NCBI GenBank assembly: GCA_902563885.1 | Contig: CACEYZ010000002.1 | Location: 62,001-126,000, forward strand | Length of the DNA stretch: 64,000 nucleotides | Direction: 5' to 3' | Source: an uncultured SAR86 cluster bacterium | GTDB lineage: Bacteria; Pseudomonadota; Gammaproteobacteria; Magnimaribacterales; TMED112 | In this document: one piece after another, positions 1-9,229 of the stretch | Numbering within the stretch: the stretch's first letter is position 1 | Layout: each line of letters begins with the position of its first letter | Notes under the pieces: generated by a model | Told to the model about the DNA's origin: nothing | Database searches by the model: none | The model's input: only the letters and a program-made list of their open reading frames with translations | Translations under genes and position numbers: made by a program

Positions 1-1564
1 CGTTACTTACATTAAAAGCATACTCATCGGCTTCTGTAAGCAACTTATCTTTTTTGTTGTACCTAATGAAGTCACCAGCCGCTTGCGTAATACTACCTGG
101 ACCAAACATATTTAACGGCACACAACCTAATTGTCTTGCAAGTGGGTCTGCACATCTATACTGCTGTCCATCGTATCCAACAACACCTGGACCGACTTCT
201 GTTGTTAAAGCTTGCTCCACTCTGTACATATCAATGTAGTTTTTGGTTTCATTACCAGAAGTGAACCTGTGAACAACGGAATAAGCTTCCCATGAAGCTC
301 CATCCAATCCTAAGAAATCCAGATCACCAGATGCTCCTACGACTATTCTCAATGTATCAGCTTCTTGGGAGAAAAGTCTTGGCCCTACATCAAGCATTCT
401 TTTTCTGTATGTAAATGATTCGCCTAATGGGTTAAATGCGTTATCAGCAGGAATTGTTAGACCATATGTTACCTGAGCACCAGCACCCATTGGAACAGGA
501 GCCATTTGTAAGCCTGATAATCTCTTGGAATACATAATATTGTAATCTAATGTAATCCCAGCGTTTGTTTCATATTTTCCATCAGTCATAAATTGGAAAT
601 TTTCTCTATCGCCTAGAAGTTCCATGTATTCACTATAGTTATACATACCTCTTCCTGTCATGTTTCCACTATTAGAACCAGAAAAGTCCCAGAAACCCCA
701 AGGCTCAACTTGTCCACCAGCGTTGTAAATTGTTTGGGATCCAGTTGAAGTGTAAAATCTACCAGACGGTATAAATGACGAAGCTCCACAAGATGAATCA
801 TTATTACCTACGTTATCACCATAGTCTCCGTGACCGCCCACTAGAGCTTGAACATACAGCATATAGTAAGGCTCTAATCTTGGGCAGTGAGAAAAATCTC
901 TCTCATTCATGCCTAAAGAATCATTTTGATACCAACTTATAGCAGTAACGTTGCTTGATCTTTCACCACTAGTACCGAACGCGAACGAAAATTCTGAAGA
1001 ATTCGCATCACCTTGTGCTGAGGAACCAGTAGAACCAAAGAATTCAGAACCTTCAAATTCTCTAAGCTTAACGTTAATAACACCAGAAACGGCATCAGAA
1101 CCATAAACAGCTGCGGCTCCATCTTTAAGAACCTCAACTGACTCTATCATGGCTAGAGGGAATATCTGAAAATCGACTGCGTTACCGATACCAGTACCAG
1201 TTGGCGCTACCCTTCTACCATTTATAAGAGTTAATAATCTTCCTGAACCAGCACCCCTTAGGTTAACTTCAGTTGTACCTGAGTTACCATTATTAATAGA
1301 TCTTTGGTTAGAAGCTAAATTAGCTGAAGGTAATTCTATCAGGTAATCTCCGATATTATTCTTTCCGGAATCCCTAACCTGTTCAACAGTTATTACCTCA
1401 ACAGGACCTACAGATTCATAATTGCTTGTTCTCGCAATCCTAGAACCTGTAACAACAACTTCCTCAACATCATCAGCTTCGTCTTCGTCTTCTTGTGCAG
1501 AAACACCAAAAGATACTGATGTAAGCATGAGTAAGCTTAATAAAAATTTTAAATATGTACTCAT
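1..1564 (-). CDS. TonB-dependent receptor, 5' part (runs off the left edge)
   Basis: Outer-membrane receptor for TonB-driven uptake of a large ligand. The minus-strand frame is open from an ATG at 1564 to the window edge (about 521 codons), so only the 3' part is missing. The start follows a GGAGG site six bases upstream. Residues 1-23 form a signal peptide ending VSA before QEDED. An acidic stretch with a TonB-box-like EEVVVTG follows, then a plug domain with the motifs LINGRRVAP, VEVLKDGAAAVYGSDA and VSGVINV typical of this family. The rest is Ser/Gly/Asn-rich and fits beta-barrel strands. It is divergent from fabI. Ligand unknown. The family call is firm. Confidence 0.93.
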   Translation of the reverse strand, partial: MSTYLKFLLSLLMLTSVSFGVSAQEDEDEADDVEEVVVTGSRIARTSNYESVGPVEVITVEQVRDSGKNNIGDYLIELPSANLASNQRSINNGNSGTTEVNLRGAGSGRLLTLINGRRVAPTGTGIGNAVDFQIFPLAMIESVEVLKDGAAAVYGSDAVSGVINVKLREFEGSEFFGSTGSSAQGDANSSEFSFAFGTSGERSSNVTAISWYQNDSLGMNERDFSHCPRLEPYYMLYVQALVGGHGDYGDNVGNNDSSCGASSFIPSGRFYTSTGSQTIYNAGGQVEPWGFWDFSGSNSGNMTGRGMYNYSEYMELLGDRENFQFMTDGKYETNAGITLDYNIMYSKRLSGLQMAPVPMGAGAQVTYGLTIPADNAFNPLGESFTYRKRMLDVGPRLFSQEADTLRIVVGASGDLDFLGLDGASWEAYSVVHRFTSGNETKNYIDMYRVEQALTTEVGPGVVGYDGQQYRCADPLARQLGCVPLNMFGPGSITQAAGDFIRYNKKDKLLTEADEYAFNVSN

Positions 1565-1621
1565 TACATCCTCCGAGTAGAGTTCATTAGGCTTTATGAT
1601 ACAGTTTTTTTCATTTTTTGA

Positions 1622-1645
1622 CACCTTGTTGTCATCAAAAAGGTG
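1622..1645. repeat. Imperfect 10-bp inverted repeat with 4-nt loop upstream of the TonB receptor
   Basis: Left arm CACCTTGTTG (1622-1631) and right arm CAAAAAGGTG (1636-1645) pair at 9 of 10 positions around a TCAT loop. It lies about 60 bp before the receptor start, in the region between it and fabI. It could be an operator or a 5'-UTR hairpin for the receptor. No uridine tract follows on either strand, so it is not a typical terminator. Confidence 0.45.
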
Positions 1646-1736
1646 CAAAAAAATACTTATATTTGAAATTTTATTGGAAATATTAAGTATTTTTGCCGTT
1701 TTTACGAGTTGGCAAAGAAAAAAAGAAAAATTTCCG

Positions 1737-1742
1737 TATAAT
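1737..1742 (+). promoter_or_regulatory. Consensus -10 hexamer placed for a leaderless fabI transcript
   Basis: A perfect TATAAT ends six bases before the fabI GTG, so the predicted transcription start falls on or next to the start codon. No Shine-Dalgarno sequence lies between. A TTGGCA at 1709-1714 is 22 bp upstream, too far for a normal -35 spacing. Confidence 0.5.
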
Positions 1743-1748
1743 TAGCAC

Positions 1749-2522
1749 GTGGTTAAAAACAAAAAAATTCTTATAGTTGGTCTGGCTAATAAATACTCTA
1801 TCGCCTCCTCTATAGCCAAATCTTTACATGAAAACGGAGCTGAACTAGGGTTTAGCTACCAAAATGAGAGGTTTGAAAAATTTATCTCTTCTTTTGCTGA
1901 GGAAAATGGCAACGGCTTTACAAAAATATGTGATCTCTCAAATGATGTTGATATAAAAAAATTGATTGAAAGGTGCGTTAATGAATGGGGAAAAATTGAT
2001 GGAATTGTGCATTCTGTTGGCTTTGCTCCAGCCGATCAAATTTCAGGAAGTATTGAAGAGTCTATTACTAGAGAAGGATTTGGAATTACCCATGATATTA
2101 GCTCTTACAGCTTTGCGGGTTTAGTAAAAGAAGCACATCCATTTATGTCTGAAAATTCGTCTATAGTCACACTTACCTATATTGGCTCACAGGAGGCAAC
2201 GCCTAACTACAACGTAATGGGAATGGCAAAAGCAAGTCTAGAAGCAGGAGTTAGATATTTCGCTTCAAGTCTTGGAAAGAAGGGAGTGAGAGTAAACTCT
2301 ATTTCCGCTGGACCAATTAAAACACTTGCTGCTTCCGGGATAAAGGGATTTAAATCTATGTTAAATAAATACGGTGAAGAAACACCTCTGGGAAGAAATA
2401 TCTCAGCTGAAGAAGTAGGGAATACAGCAACTTTTCTATTAAGCGATATGTCGAGTGGTATAACCGGACAGACTATATATGTTGATGGTGGATACAATAT
2501 CCAAGCTACTAAATTTGAGTAA
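1749..2522 (+). CDS. fabI: Enoyl-[acyl-carrier-protein] reductase (NADH), FabI
   Basis: Last reductive step of type II fatty acid elongation: reduces trans-2-enoyl-ACP in the cytoplasm. The 257-residue SDR-fold protein has the FabI-type N-terminal dinucleotide site (VGLANKYSIA, residues 10-19), the active-site Tyr144 and Tyr154 and Lys161 (YNVMGMAKASLEA) and the SAGPIKTLAASGI substrate-loop segment. These match E. coli FabI with a two-residue offset. The GTG start is supported because the N-terminus is almost the same length as E. coli FabI and no alternative start exists. A consensus -10 sits six bases before the GTG, suggesting a leaderless mRNA. Its 3' end overlaps convergent ppiD by 14 bp. 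Confidence 0.95.
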   Translation: MVKNKKILIVGLANKYSIASSIAKSLHENGAELGFSYQNERFEKFISSFAEENGNGFTKICDLSNDVDIKKLIERCVNEWGKIDGIVHSVGFAPADQISGSIEESITREGFGITHDISSYSFAGLVKEAHPFMSENSSIVTLTYIGSQEATPNYNVMGMAKASLEAGVRYFASSLGKKGVRVNSISAGPIKTLAASGIKGFKSMLNKYGEETPLGRNISAEEVGNTATFLLSDMSSGITGQTIYVDGGYNIQATKFE

Positions 2523-4362
2523 TATTATTATTGATTTTTAAACTATCTTTTAAGGTATAACTTTTCTGGAGCTCTTCAAGAAGGCTTTGGAATTTTAGGC
2601 CGTTACTTTCAAGAATAAAACTTGCCCTCTCCTCTTCACTGATTCTATCCAGACTTCCAGGGTTTCTTTTAGTAATTTGAAAAATAAATAAATCAGTGCC
2701 AATTAATTTTTTTTGCACAACACCTATCTTGTCTGTAGTAAATAATTCAGCAACTTGATTCTCAGAAAATAAGGAAGTAGATCTATCAATATCTAAAAAT
2801 TGTTCGACTTCTACGTTTTTTAAAGAAAATTTTGAAGCAAAAAATGTATTAGATAAATCGACCTCTTCGTCGCTTGCAAAAATTTCTTCAATGTAAGCAT
2901 CTTTTAACTTTGCTTCTAAAAGCTCTTGAGCTTTTTCTTTAACAGACGTAAAGTCGTCCTGAAATGACTCTTGGACATCAGTGATAAAGGCTAAGATAAA
3001 TTCATCATCATCTACTTTTAAAATTTCTGACCAATTGTTTAAATTCGTACTAAATACATTATCGGCTATTTGTAAATTTGAAATATCTGCGTAAGTTTTT
3101 TCTGTATAAATTTTGTTTGGTAAATTATATAACCCTATGAAGTCTTCAAAAGAAGCTGAACTACCTTCAAAATTTTCTGAAATGTCGGTAATTTTTTCCT
3201 CAAATTTTATCTGTTTGATTTCATCTTCTAGATCAGATTTTTTATCTTCATATGAAGCAATTTCAGTTGCATTAATTTCTGTAACATAAAGAAAATGTGC
3301 ATTTGATTCAAAGAAAATTGGTTCTGAATTTATCTCATTAACAGCTAGGGAGCTTATTCTGCTTTCAAAGGGTTCTGGAAAAATCTGACCATCAGTAAAG
3401 CCTAAATCTCCACCAGCTTCTTTTGTTCCGTCATCTTCAGTAAATTTATTTACAAGTTCTGCAAACGTACTTAATTCGAAATTATTTGTAACTTCTTCCA
3501 CTCTCGAATTAAATGCATCATCTGATTCATAGTTCTCTCTAATAATCATTATATGAGAGACTCTTTTTTCAGGTTTTGGCAATGAAGAAAGATATGCATC
3601 ATAGCCGGCTGCAAACTCCTCTTCACTTATATCAAAATCAAAATTTTTAGATGAAAGTTTTATCTCATAAAAAGATCTTTTTTCAGGAACCAGAAAAAAA
3701 TTTGGGTTTTCTGAGTAATAAGAAATTAAATCGTCTTCAGATATTTCAAAATCATTTACTACATTCTCTGAAGTTAAATTAACAAAAATCAAATCCCTTT
3801 TTTCAGTGACAAGTTTTAAGTACTCATCAATATCTTTGTCAAAACTATTGATCATTGAACTCAGTAAATTTACAGAGAAATTAATTTTAAAGTCATTTGA
3901 AAAACTTCTCATTAATTCATTTTTAGATAAATTAAAATTGATAAGGTAATTTTTAAACGCTTCCTGATCAAACTTCCCATCGACTTGAAATGATTCCACT
4001 TTAGAAAGTTCGTTTTCTATATAATTTTCTGGGACATCGATACCTAGTTCATCAAAAAGTTTAATAATTGTGTACCTCTCAATGAGAGAGTTTTTTGTAA
4101 GTTCCTCTACAGCGTCAAAAAGAATAGGATTTGATAAATCTACACTTTGACCAAATTGATCTCTAAGAGTTGACTCTACTTGATTTCTTGTTGATATATA
4201 TTCAGATTGGGAGATTTCATACTCTCCTATAGTTGCATAATTATTTTTAGAAAAAGTTTGCGTAAAGGTAGGGAGCCCCAAAAAAGCGAAAGTTAGGGCA
4301 ACAATACCTAAAAAAGAAAAGGCTACAATTCCTTGTAGCCTTTCCCGTAAAAAACTGATCAC
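2509..4362 (-). CDS. ppiD: Periplasmic peptidyl-prolyl isomerase/chaperone PpiD
   Basis: Inner-membrane-anchored folding factor facing the periplasm, which helps proteins leaving the Sec translocon. The 617-residue protein starts with one membrane anchor (about residues 12-34, rich in F, L, V and G), then a SurA/PpiD-type N-terminal helical domain, a central parvulin-like domain (VSHIMI near 268, then GGDLGFTDG and PFESRISSL) and a long C-terminal region. Location directly after hupB is the standard gammaproteobacterial order lon-hupB-ppiD. The start is a GTG with no clear Shine-Dalgarno site, 17 bp after the hupB stop, so translation may be coupled. Catalytic isomerase residues were not verified. 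Confidence 0.88.
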   Translation of the reverse strand: MISFLRERLQGIVAFSFLGIVALTFAFLGLPTFTQTFSKNNYATIGEYEISQSEYISTRNQVESTLRDQFGQSVDLSNPILFDAVEELTKNSLIERYTIIKLFDELGIDVPENYIENELSKVESFQVDGKFDQEAFKNYLINFNLSKNELMRSFSNDFKINFSVNLLSSMINSFDKDIDEYLKLVTEKRDLIFVNLTSENVVNDFEISEDDLISYYSENPNFFLVPEKRSFYEIKLSSKNFDFDISEEEFAAGYDAYLSSLPKPEKRVSHIMIIRENYESDDAFNSRVEEVTNNFELSTFAELVNKFTEDDGTKEAGGDLGFTDGQIFPEPFESRISSLAVNEINSEPIFFESNAHFLYVTEINATEIASYEDKKSDLEDEIKQIKFEEKITDISENFEGSSASFEDFIGLYNLPNKIYTEKTYADISNLQIADNVFSTNLNNWSEILKVDDDEFILAFITDVQESFQDDFTSVKEKAQELLEAKLKDAYIEEIFASDEEVDLSNTFFASKFSLKNVEVEQFLDIDRSTSLFSENQVAELFTTDKIGVVQKKLIGTDLFIFQITKRNPGSLDRISEEERASFILESNGLKFQSLLEELQKSYTLKDSLKINNNITQI

Positions 4363-4379
4363 TCAGTTAAAAACTTTAT

Positions 4380-4655
4380 TTAGTTAACAGCAGCTTTTAG
4401 TGCTTTACCTGCTTTAAACACAGGAACATTTGCTGCAGGAATGTGAATCTTTTGTGATGGATTCTGCGGGTTAATCCCGTCCCTTGCAGCTCTGTGTCTA
4501 ACAGAAAAGGTACCAAAGCCTACTAATGAGACAGAGCCACCTTTTGCAAGTTCTCCACTCACAGCATCTACTATTACATCAAGTGCTTTTGCAGCGTCGA
4601 CTTTTGTGCTGCCAGTCTGACCGGCAATCACTTCAATTAAATCAGCCTTATTCAT
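4380..4655 (-). CDS. hupB: DNA-binding protein HU-beta
   Basis: Small nucleoid protein that bends and compacts DNA as a dimer. It is 91 residues, the family's normal length. It begins MNKADLIEVIA, has the core GFGTFSVRHRAARDG and the NPQNPSQKIHIPA arm, and ends FKAGKALKAAVN, all diagnostic for HU. A good AGGAG Shine-Dalgarno sequence precedes the ATG. The 165-bp gap to lon leaves room for its own promoter. Position between lon and ppiD supports HU-beta rather than HU-alpha or IHF. Confidence 0.97.
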   Translation of the reverse strand: MNKADLIEVIAGQTGSTKVDAAKALDVIVDAVSGELAKGGSVSLVGFGTFSVRHRAARDGINPQNPSQKIHIPAANVPVFKAGKALKAAVN

Positions 4656-4820
4656 AAGTTCTCCTCAAAATGCCCTGTTACAGGCTTTTAATAACATTAG
4701 ACCTTAAAAATTAATAAATCAAGCATTAGTTAAAAAATATTTAAGTTTTATTATCGGCGTATTATTTGACTTTTTGGGGATTTAATTGTGGCCTTACAAA
4801 AATCTACAGAGGAAAAAAAT

Positions 4821-7139
4821 TTATTTTACTAGAGCTTTCTCTAGCACCTCTTCAATTTTTTTAACTGGAATAATTTTCAAGTTTTTCAAAATATTTTTTT
4901 CAACTTTTTCTAAGTCGCCAACATTCTCCTTTGGAATTATTACATTTGTTATGCCGGATCTTTTTGCTGCAATAAGTTTTTCTTTCAAACCGCCAATTTT
5001 AAGAACTTTGCCTCCTAGTGTTATTTCACCGGTCATAGCTAGATTTCCTTTTACTTTTTTATTAAGTACCACTGATGATATTGCCGTGCACATTGTTATA
5101 CCTGCACTAGGCCCATCTTTGGGAGTTGCTCCCTCAGGAACGTGAATATGTAGATCATGCTTTTCAAAGAAGTCGTTTTTAATTTTTGCATCATTAGAGA
5201 TATTTTTTACAACAGTAAGTGCCGCCTGTATCGACTCTTGCATAACGTCTCCAAGTGAACCTGTTTTTGTAACCCTACCTTTCCCCTTCGTCAAGGCTGC
5301 CTCAATTTTTAACAGCTCCCCTCCAACAGATGTCCAGGCCAGCCCGTTTACCTGTCCAAGAGAGTTTTGATTTTCCAACTGACCAAAGTCAAACAATTCT
5401 GGTCCAAGAATATTTCTTACAACTCTGTTATCAATATTCTTTGATGTTTTTGATCCTAATGAAATTTCTTTTACTTTTTTTCGACATATTTTATTGAGCT
5501 CTCTATCTAAACTTCTTACTCCAGCCTCTCTGGTGTAGTTCCTTATAATTTTTAAAATTGAATTATCGCTAAATATAAGCTCATCATTTTTAAGTCCATT
5601 CTTAGACAAATTTCTTGGTACTAAATAATTTTTTGCTATATTTAATTTTTCATCTTCTATGTAACCAGGAAGTCTGATAATTTCCATTCTATCTAAAAGA
5701 GCGGGTGGTATATTTAATGAATTTGCAGTACATATAAACATCACTTCTGAAAGATCATAATCAACCTCTAAATAATGATCATTGAAAGTATTATTTTGTT
5801 CAGGATCAAGAACTTCTAGTAGTGCAGACGATGGATCTCCTCTGTGATCCATTCCAACCTTATCAATCTCATCAAATAAAAATAATGGATTTTTTACTTT
5901 TGTTTTTGAAAGTTTTTGGATAAGTTTTCCAGGCATTGAGCCAATGTAGGTTTTTCTATGTCCTCTTATTTCAGCCTCATCTCTTACGCCTCCTAAAGAA
6001 AGCCTAATGAATTCTCTATTAACTGATCTGGCAATAGATTCACCTAACGATGTTTTACCAACTCCAGGCGGACCAACAAAACAAAGGACTGGAGCTTTCA
6101 TTTTTTTCACCCTTTTTTGTACTGCTAGATACTCAAGAATTCTTTCTTTAACTTCCTTAAGACCATAGTGGTCCTGATCAAGAACTTCTTTTGCTTTTGT
6201 TAAATCAAGATTAATTTTTGTTCTCTTGCTCCATGGAACTTCCAATAAAGTATCAATATATGTTCTTACAACTGTTGCCTCTGCTGACATTGGAGACATT
6301 TGTTTTAACTTAGAAAATTCTGAATTAATTTTTTCAAGTGCTTCTTTTGATAATTTTGTTTCTTCGATTTTTTTATGAAGTTCCTCTAATTCGTTTTTCT
6401 CATCACTAATGTCGCCTAATTCTTTTTGTGCAGCTTTAATTTGTTCATTCAAAAAATATTCCTTTTGAGACTTTTCCATTTGTTTCTTAACTCTTCCTCT
6501 GATCCTGTGCTCAACTTCAATAAGCTCTATTTGAGCTTCAAGTAATCCTGAAAGAGCCTCTCCTCTTTCTGAAGGATTTTCTTTTTCTAAAATCATTTGC
6601 TTATCTTTAACTGATAAATGAATGTTAGAGGCAATAACATCGACTGCTTTTGATAAATTTGCCATTGATTGAACTTGATTAATTATTTCATGGGAAACTT
6701 TTCTTGAAACCGAAACAAACTCAGTAAATTGATTTTTAATTGTTGCAAGAAGATCTTGCTCATACTTGGAGTCTTCTACTAGCTCTTCAATTTTTTCAAT
6801 TTCAGCAAAGTATCCTTTGTCAGTTGTTATTTTATTTAGCTTTGCTCTTTGAAGTCCCTCAACAAGAATTTTTACAGTGCCATCAGGTAATTTAATCATT
6901 TGAAGAAGAGTGGATATTGTTCCTATTTCTGGTAAATCTTTTAATTGTGGAGACTCGTTTCCAGGTGACTTTTGGGCAACAAGAAAGATTTTTTTGTTTG
7001 TTCTCAATGCATCCTCTAAAGAAAAAATTGATTTCTCTCTTCCAACAAATAAGGTAGAAACTGTATTTGGAAAAATAACAACATCCCTCAAGGGAATCAT
7101 TGGCATTTTTAACTTTAATTTTAAATCTTCAGCTGACAT
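4821..7139 (-). CDS. lon: ATP-dependent protease Lon
   Basis: Cytoplasmic AAA+ serine protease that degrades misfolded and short-lived regulatory proteins. At 772 residues it is a full-length LonA: N-terminal substrate-binding domain starting PMIPLRDVVIFPN, coiled-coil linker (KEYFLNEQIKAAQKELG), Walker A GPPGVGKTS, Walker B LFLFDEIDK, and a C-terminal protease domain with catalytic Ser in KDGPSAG and the partner Lys in the GGLKEKLIAAKRSG segment. The ATG lies directly after the clpX stop, so the two are probably co-transcribed and translationally coupled. Confidence 0.97.
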   Translation of the reverse strand: MSAEDLKLKLKMPMIPLRDVVIFPNTVSTLFVGREKSIFSLEDALRTNKKIFLVAQKSPGNESPQLKDLPEIGTISTLLQMIKLPDGTVKILVEGLQRAKLNKITTDKGYFAEIEKIEELVEDSKYEQDLLATIKNQFTEFVSVSRKVSHEIINQVQSMANLSKAVDVIASNIHLSVKDKQMILEKENPSERGEALSGLLEAQIELIEVEHRIRGRVKKQMEKSQKEYFLNEQIKAAQKELGDISDEKNELEELHKKIEETKLSKEALEKINSEFSKLKQMSPMSAEATVVRTYIDTLLEVPWSKRTKINLDLTKAKEVLDQDHYGLKEVKERILEYLAVQKRVKKMKAPVLCFVGPPGVGKTSLGESIARSVNREFIRLSLGGVRDEAEIRGHRKTYIGSMPGKLIQKLSKTKVKNPLFLFDEIDKVGMDHRGDPSSALLEVLDPEQNNTFNDHYLEVDYDLSEVMFICTANSLNIPPALLDRMEIIRLPGYIEDEKLNIAKNYLVPRNLSKNGLKNDELIFSDNSILKIIRNYTREAGVRSLDRELNKICRKKVKEISLGSKTSKNIDNRVVRNILGPELFDFGQLENQNSLGQVNGLAWTSVGGELLKIEAALTKGKGRVTKTGSLGDVMQESIQAALTVVKNISNDAKIKNDFFEKHDLHIHVPEGATPKDGPSAGITMCTAISSVVLNKKVKGNLAMTGEITLGGKVLKIGGLKEKLIAAKRSGITNVIIPKENVGDLEKVEKNILKNLKIIPVKKIEEVLEKALVK

Positions 7140-8372
7140 TTAGTTAGCAATTTTCTTTCTTAGAAGTTTTAAAGGTTGCTCTTTGTTTTTGACAACATTT
7201 TCATCGACAACTACTTTTTCTACATTCTTTTCTGAGGGGAAATTAAACATTGAATCTTGTAAAATCTCCTCGAAGATTGCTCTTAAAGCTCTAGCTCCTG
7301 ATGCACTAGCTTTTGCTTCTCTAGCAATCTGCTTAAATGCACCATCAGTAAATTCTAAAGTTATGTTGTCTAACTTAAAAAGATATTTAAACTGATCAGT
7401 GATTGAGTTTTTTGTTTCAGACATAACCTTTACTAACTCACTCTCAGACAATTCTTCAAGAGCCGCCACAACTGGGAACCTACCAATAAATTCTGGAATG
7501 AGACCATATTTATTAAGATCTTGTGATTTAGCCTCTTTGAAGAGTGATCCCTTTACCTCATCAGAAAGTTTTTGAATATTGGAGTTAAAACCTATTGTGT
7601 TGTCAGAGACTCTTTTTTGTATTTGTTCCTCTAATCCATTAAATGCTCCTCCGCAAATAAATAAAATATCTTTCGTATCCACTTGTAAGAACTCCTGTTG
7701 CGGATGCTTTCTTCCTCCTTGAGGTGGAATAGATGCAATCGAACCCTCAATAATTTTCAAAAGCGCTTGCTGAACTCCCTCTCCGGAAACATCTCTAGTA
7801 ATGGAAACGTTCTCACCTTTTTTTGAAATTTTATCTATCTCATCTATGTAAACAATGCCTCTCTGTGCTTTTTCAACATCATAATCAGCGTTTTGAAGAA
7901 GTTTCTGTATTATGTTTTCAACATCTTCTCCAACATAACCTGCTTCTGTTAAAGATGTTGCGTCAGCTATTGCAAAGGGCACATCTAAATATTTGGCAAG
8001 AGTTTGTGCTAGAAGTGTTTTTCCGCTTCCTGTAGGACCTAACAGCAGAACATTGCTTTTTTGGACTTCAACACCCTCCACATTATCTTTTGAGGATATT
8101 CTTTTATAGTGGTTGTATACAGCAACAGATAATTTTTTCTTTGCATCATTTTGTCCGACTATAATCTCATCAAGGTAGTCAAAAATTTCTCTGGGTTTAT
8201 TGATGGAAAAGTCATCAACCTTTTTCTCTTTCTCTTCTACGTCAAGAATATCATTACAAAGATCTACACATTCATTGCAAATATATGTATTAGGACCAGC
8301 AATTAGTTTTTTTACTTTTGATTGCGATTTGCCACAGAATGAGCAATTTAATTTTGATTTATCTTTTTCCAT
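7140..8372 (-). CDS. clpX: ATP-dependent Clp protease ATP-binding subunit ClpX
   Basis: AAA+ unfoldase that feeds substrates to ClpP. The 410-residue protein has the N-terminal zinc-binding domain (CSFCGKSQ then CNECVDLC), Walker A GPTGSGKT, Walker [10 protein letters not shown], the GYVGEDVE pore-loop region and a [10 protein letters not shown] segment carrying the IGF loop that docks on ClpP. It starts two bases after clpP and abuts lon, giving the order clpP-clpX-lon. Tig (trigger factor), which commonly precedes clpP, is absent here. Confidence 0.97.
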   Translation of the reverse strand: MEKDKSKLNCSFCGKSQSKVKKLIAGPNTYICNECVDLCNDILDVEEKEKKVDDFSINKPREIFDYLDEIIVGQNDAKKKLSVAVYNHYKRISSKDNVEGVEVQKSNVLLLGPTGSGKTLLAQTLAKYLDVPFAIADATSLTEAGYVGEDVENIIQKLLQNADYDVEKAQRGIVYIDEIDKISKKGENVSITRDVSGEGVQQALLKIIEGSIASIPPQGGRKHPQQEFLQVDTKDILFICGGAFNGLEEQIQKRVSDNTIGFNSNIQKLSDEVKGSLFKEAKSQDLNKYGLIPEFIGRFPVVAALEELSESELVKVMSETKNSITDQFKYLFKLDNITLEFTDGAFKQIAREAKASASGARALRAIFEEILQDSMFNFPSEKNVEKVVVDENVVKNKEQPLKLLRKKIAN

Positions 8373-8373
8373 T

Positions 8374-8967
8374 TTACTTTCTCTGAGTTAAAACTTCATC
8401 AACAAGACCGTACTTAACTGCTTCTTCGGCATTCATAAAGTAATCTCTCTCTGTATCAGAAGCAATTTTTTTAAGAGATTGATTAGTTTTCTCTGAAAGA
8501 ATTTTATTTAATTTCTCTTTGAGTGTAAGTATTTCTTTTGCCTGTATTTCTATGTCTGTTGCTTGGCCTCTTGCTCCACCAAGTGGCTGATGAATCATCA
8601 CTCTGCTATTTGGTAGTGCAAATCTTTTTCCTTTAGCCCCGCATGATAAAAGAACTGCTCCCATGCTAGCTGCCTGTCCAAAGCACACAGTTGAAACATC
8701 ACATTTGAGATAATTCATTGTATCTAATATTGACAGCCCTGAAGTAATAACTCCTCCAGGTGAATTTATGTACATAAAAATATCTTTTTTGGGATCTTCG
8801 GACTCTAAAAAAAGAAGTTGGGCAACAACTAAGTTGGCAACATAGTCGTCTATACCGCCTACAATGAATATAATTCTATCTTTTAGAAGTCTTGAAAAAA
8901 TATCAAAGGCTCGTTCTCCTCTGGAAGTTTGTTCGACTACCATTGGAACTAAATTATTTTTAAACAT
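8374..8967 (-). CDS. clpP: ATP-dependent Clp protease proteolytic subunit ClpP
   Basis: Self-compartmentalised serine peptidase that forms the chamber partnered by ClpX. It is 197 residues. The catalytic triad is Ser101 ([11 protein letters not shown]), His126 ([11 protein letters not shown]) and Asp175 (DTERDYFM), equivalent to E. coli mature residues 97, 122 and 171. No Shine-Dalgarno site precedes the ATG. Instead a promoter-like TTGATT-16 bp-TATATT ends six bases before it, so this operon may begin with a leaderless message. It heads the clpP-clpX-lon-hupB-ppiD block. Confidence 0.97.
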   Translation of the reverse strand: MFKNNLVPMVVEQTSRGERAFDIFSRLLKDRIIFIVGGIDDYVANLVVAQLLFLESEDPKKDIFMYINSPGGVITSGLSILDTMNYLKCDVSTVCFGQAASMGAVLLSCGAKGKRFALPNSRVMIHQPLGGARGQATDIEIQAKEILTLKEKLNKILSEKTNQSLKKIASDTERDYFMNAEEAVKYGLVDEVLTQRK

Positions 8968-8973
8968 ATTTAA

Positions 8974-9001
8974 AATATAGGGAACTTTAGTAAAAAATCA
9001 A
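8974..9001 (-). promoter_or_regulatory. Candidate clpP promoter (leaderless geometry)
   Basis: On the minus strand TTGATT (9001-8996) and TATATT (8979-8974) are separated by 16 bp, close to sigma-70 consensus. Only six bases separate the -10 from the clpP ATG, so the message would start on or beside the start codon. No sigma-32-like C-rich -10 element is seen. Confidence 0.5.
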
Positions 9002-9091
9002 TAATTTAGCCAAAAAAGTGGAAAACTTATAACAAATATCAAAGAACTTGATATAAAAAATTAAAAACTTGATTTATATATACTTAGTTAA

Positions 9092-9169
9092 TGGGGTGGA
9101 CGAAGGGGGTTGAACCCTCGACCTCCGGTGCCACAAACCGGCGCTCTAACCAACTGAGCTACGCCCACC
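9092..9169 (-). tRNA. tRNA-His (GTG)
   Basis: Complete cloverleaf on the minus strand. The acceptor stem GTGGGCG pairs with CGTCCAC and the anticodon loop TTTGTGG reads GTG. The extra G at position -1 faces C73, the histidine identity pair. CCA is encoded. It lies between clpP and the divergent glutamate dehydrogenase. Confidence 0.96.
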
Positions 9170-9229
9170 ATATTTTTATGATATTTCGGAAAAAAAATTA
9201 TATCATTATGCGTTGAAGGGGGTAAGTAT

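Noticed and set aside
937-1137. 66-codon minus-strand frame
   Set aside because: Out-of-frame within the TonB receptor, whose own frame is open across the region with clear plug motifs.
1618-1646. sigma-70 promoter from the perfect TTGACA at 1618-1623
   Set aside because: No -10-like hexamer at 16-18 bp downstream, so I do not call a promoter here.
4786-5145. 119-codon plus-strand frame
   Set aside because: Antisense shadow of the 3' end of lon, with no ribosome site and no recognisable protein.
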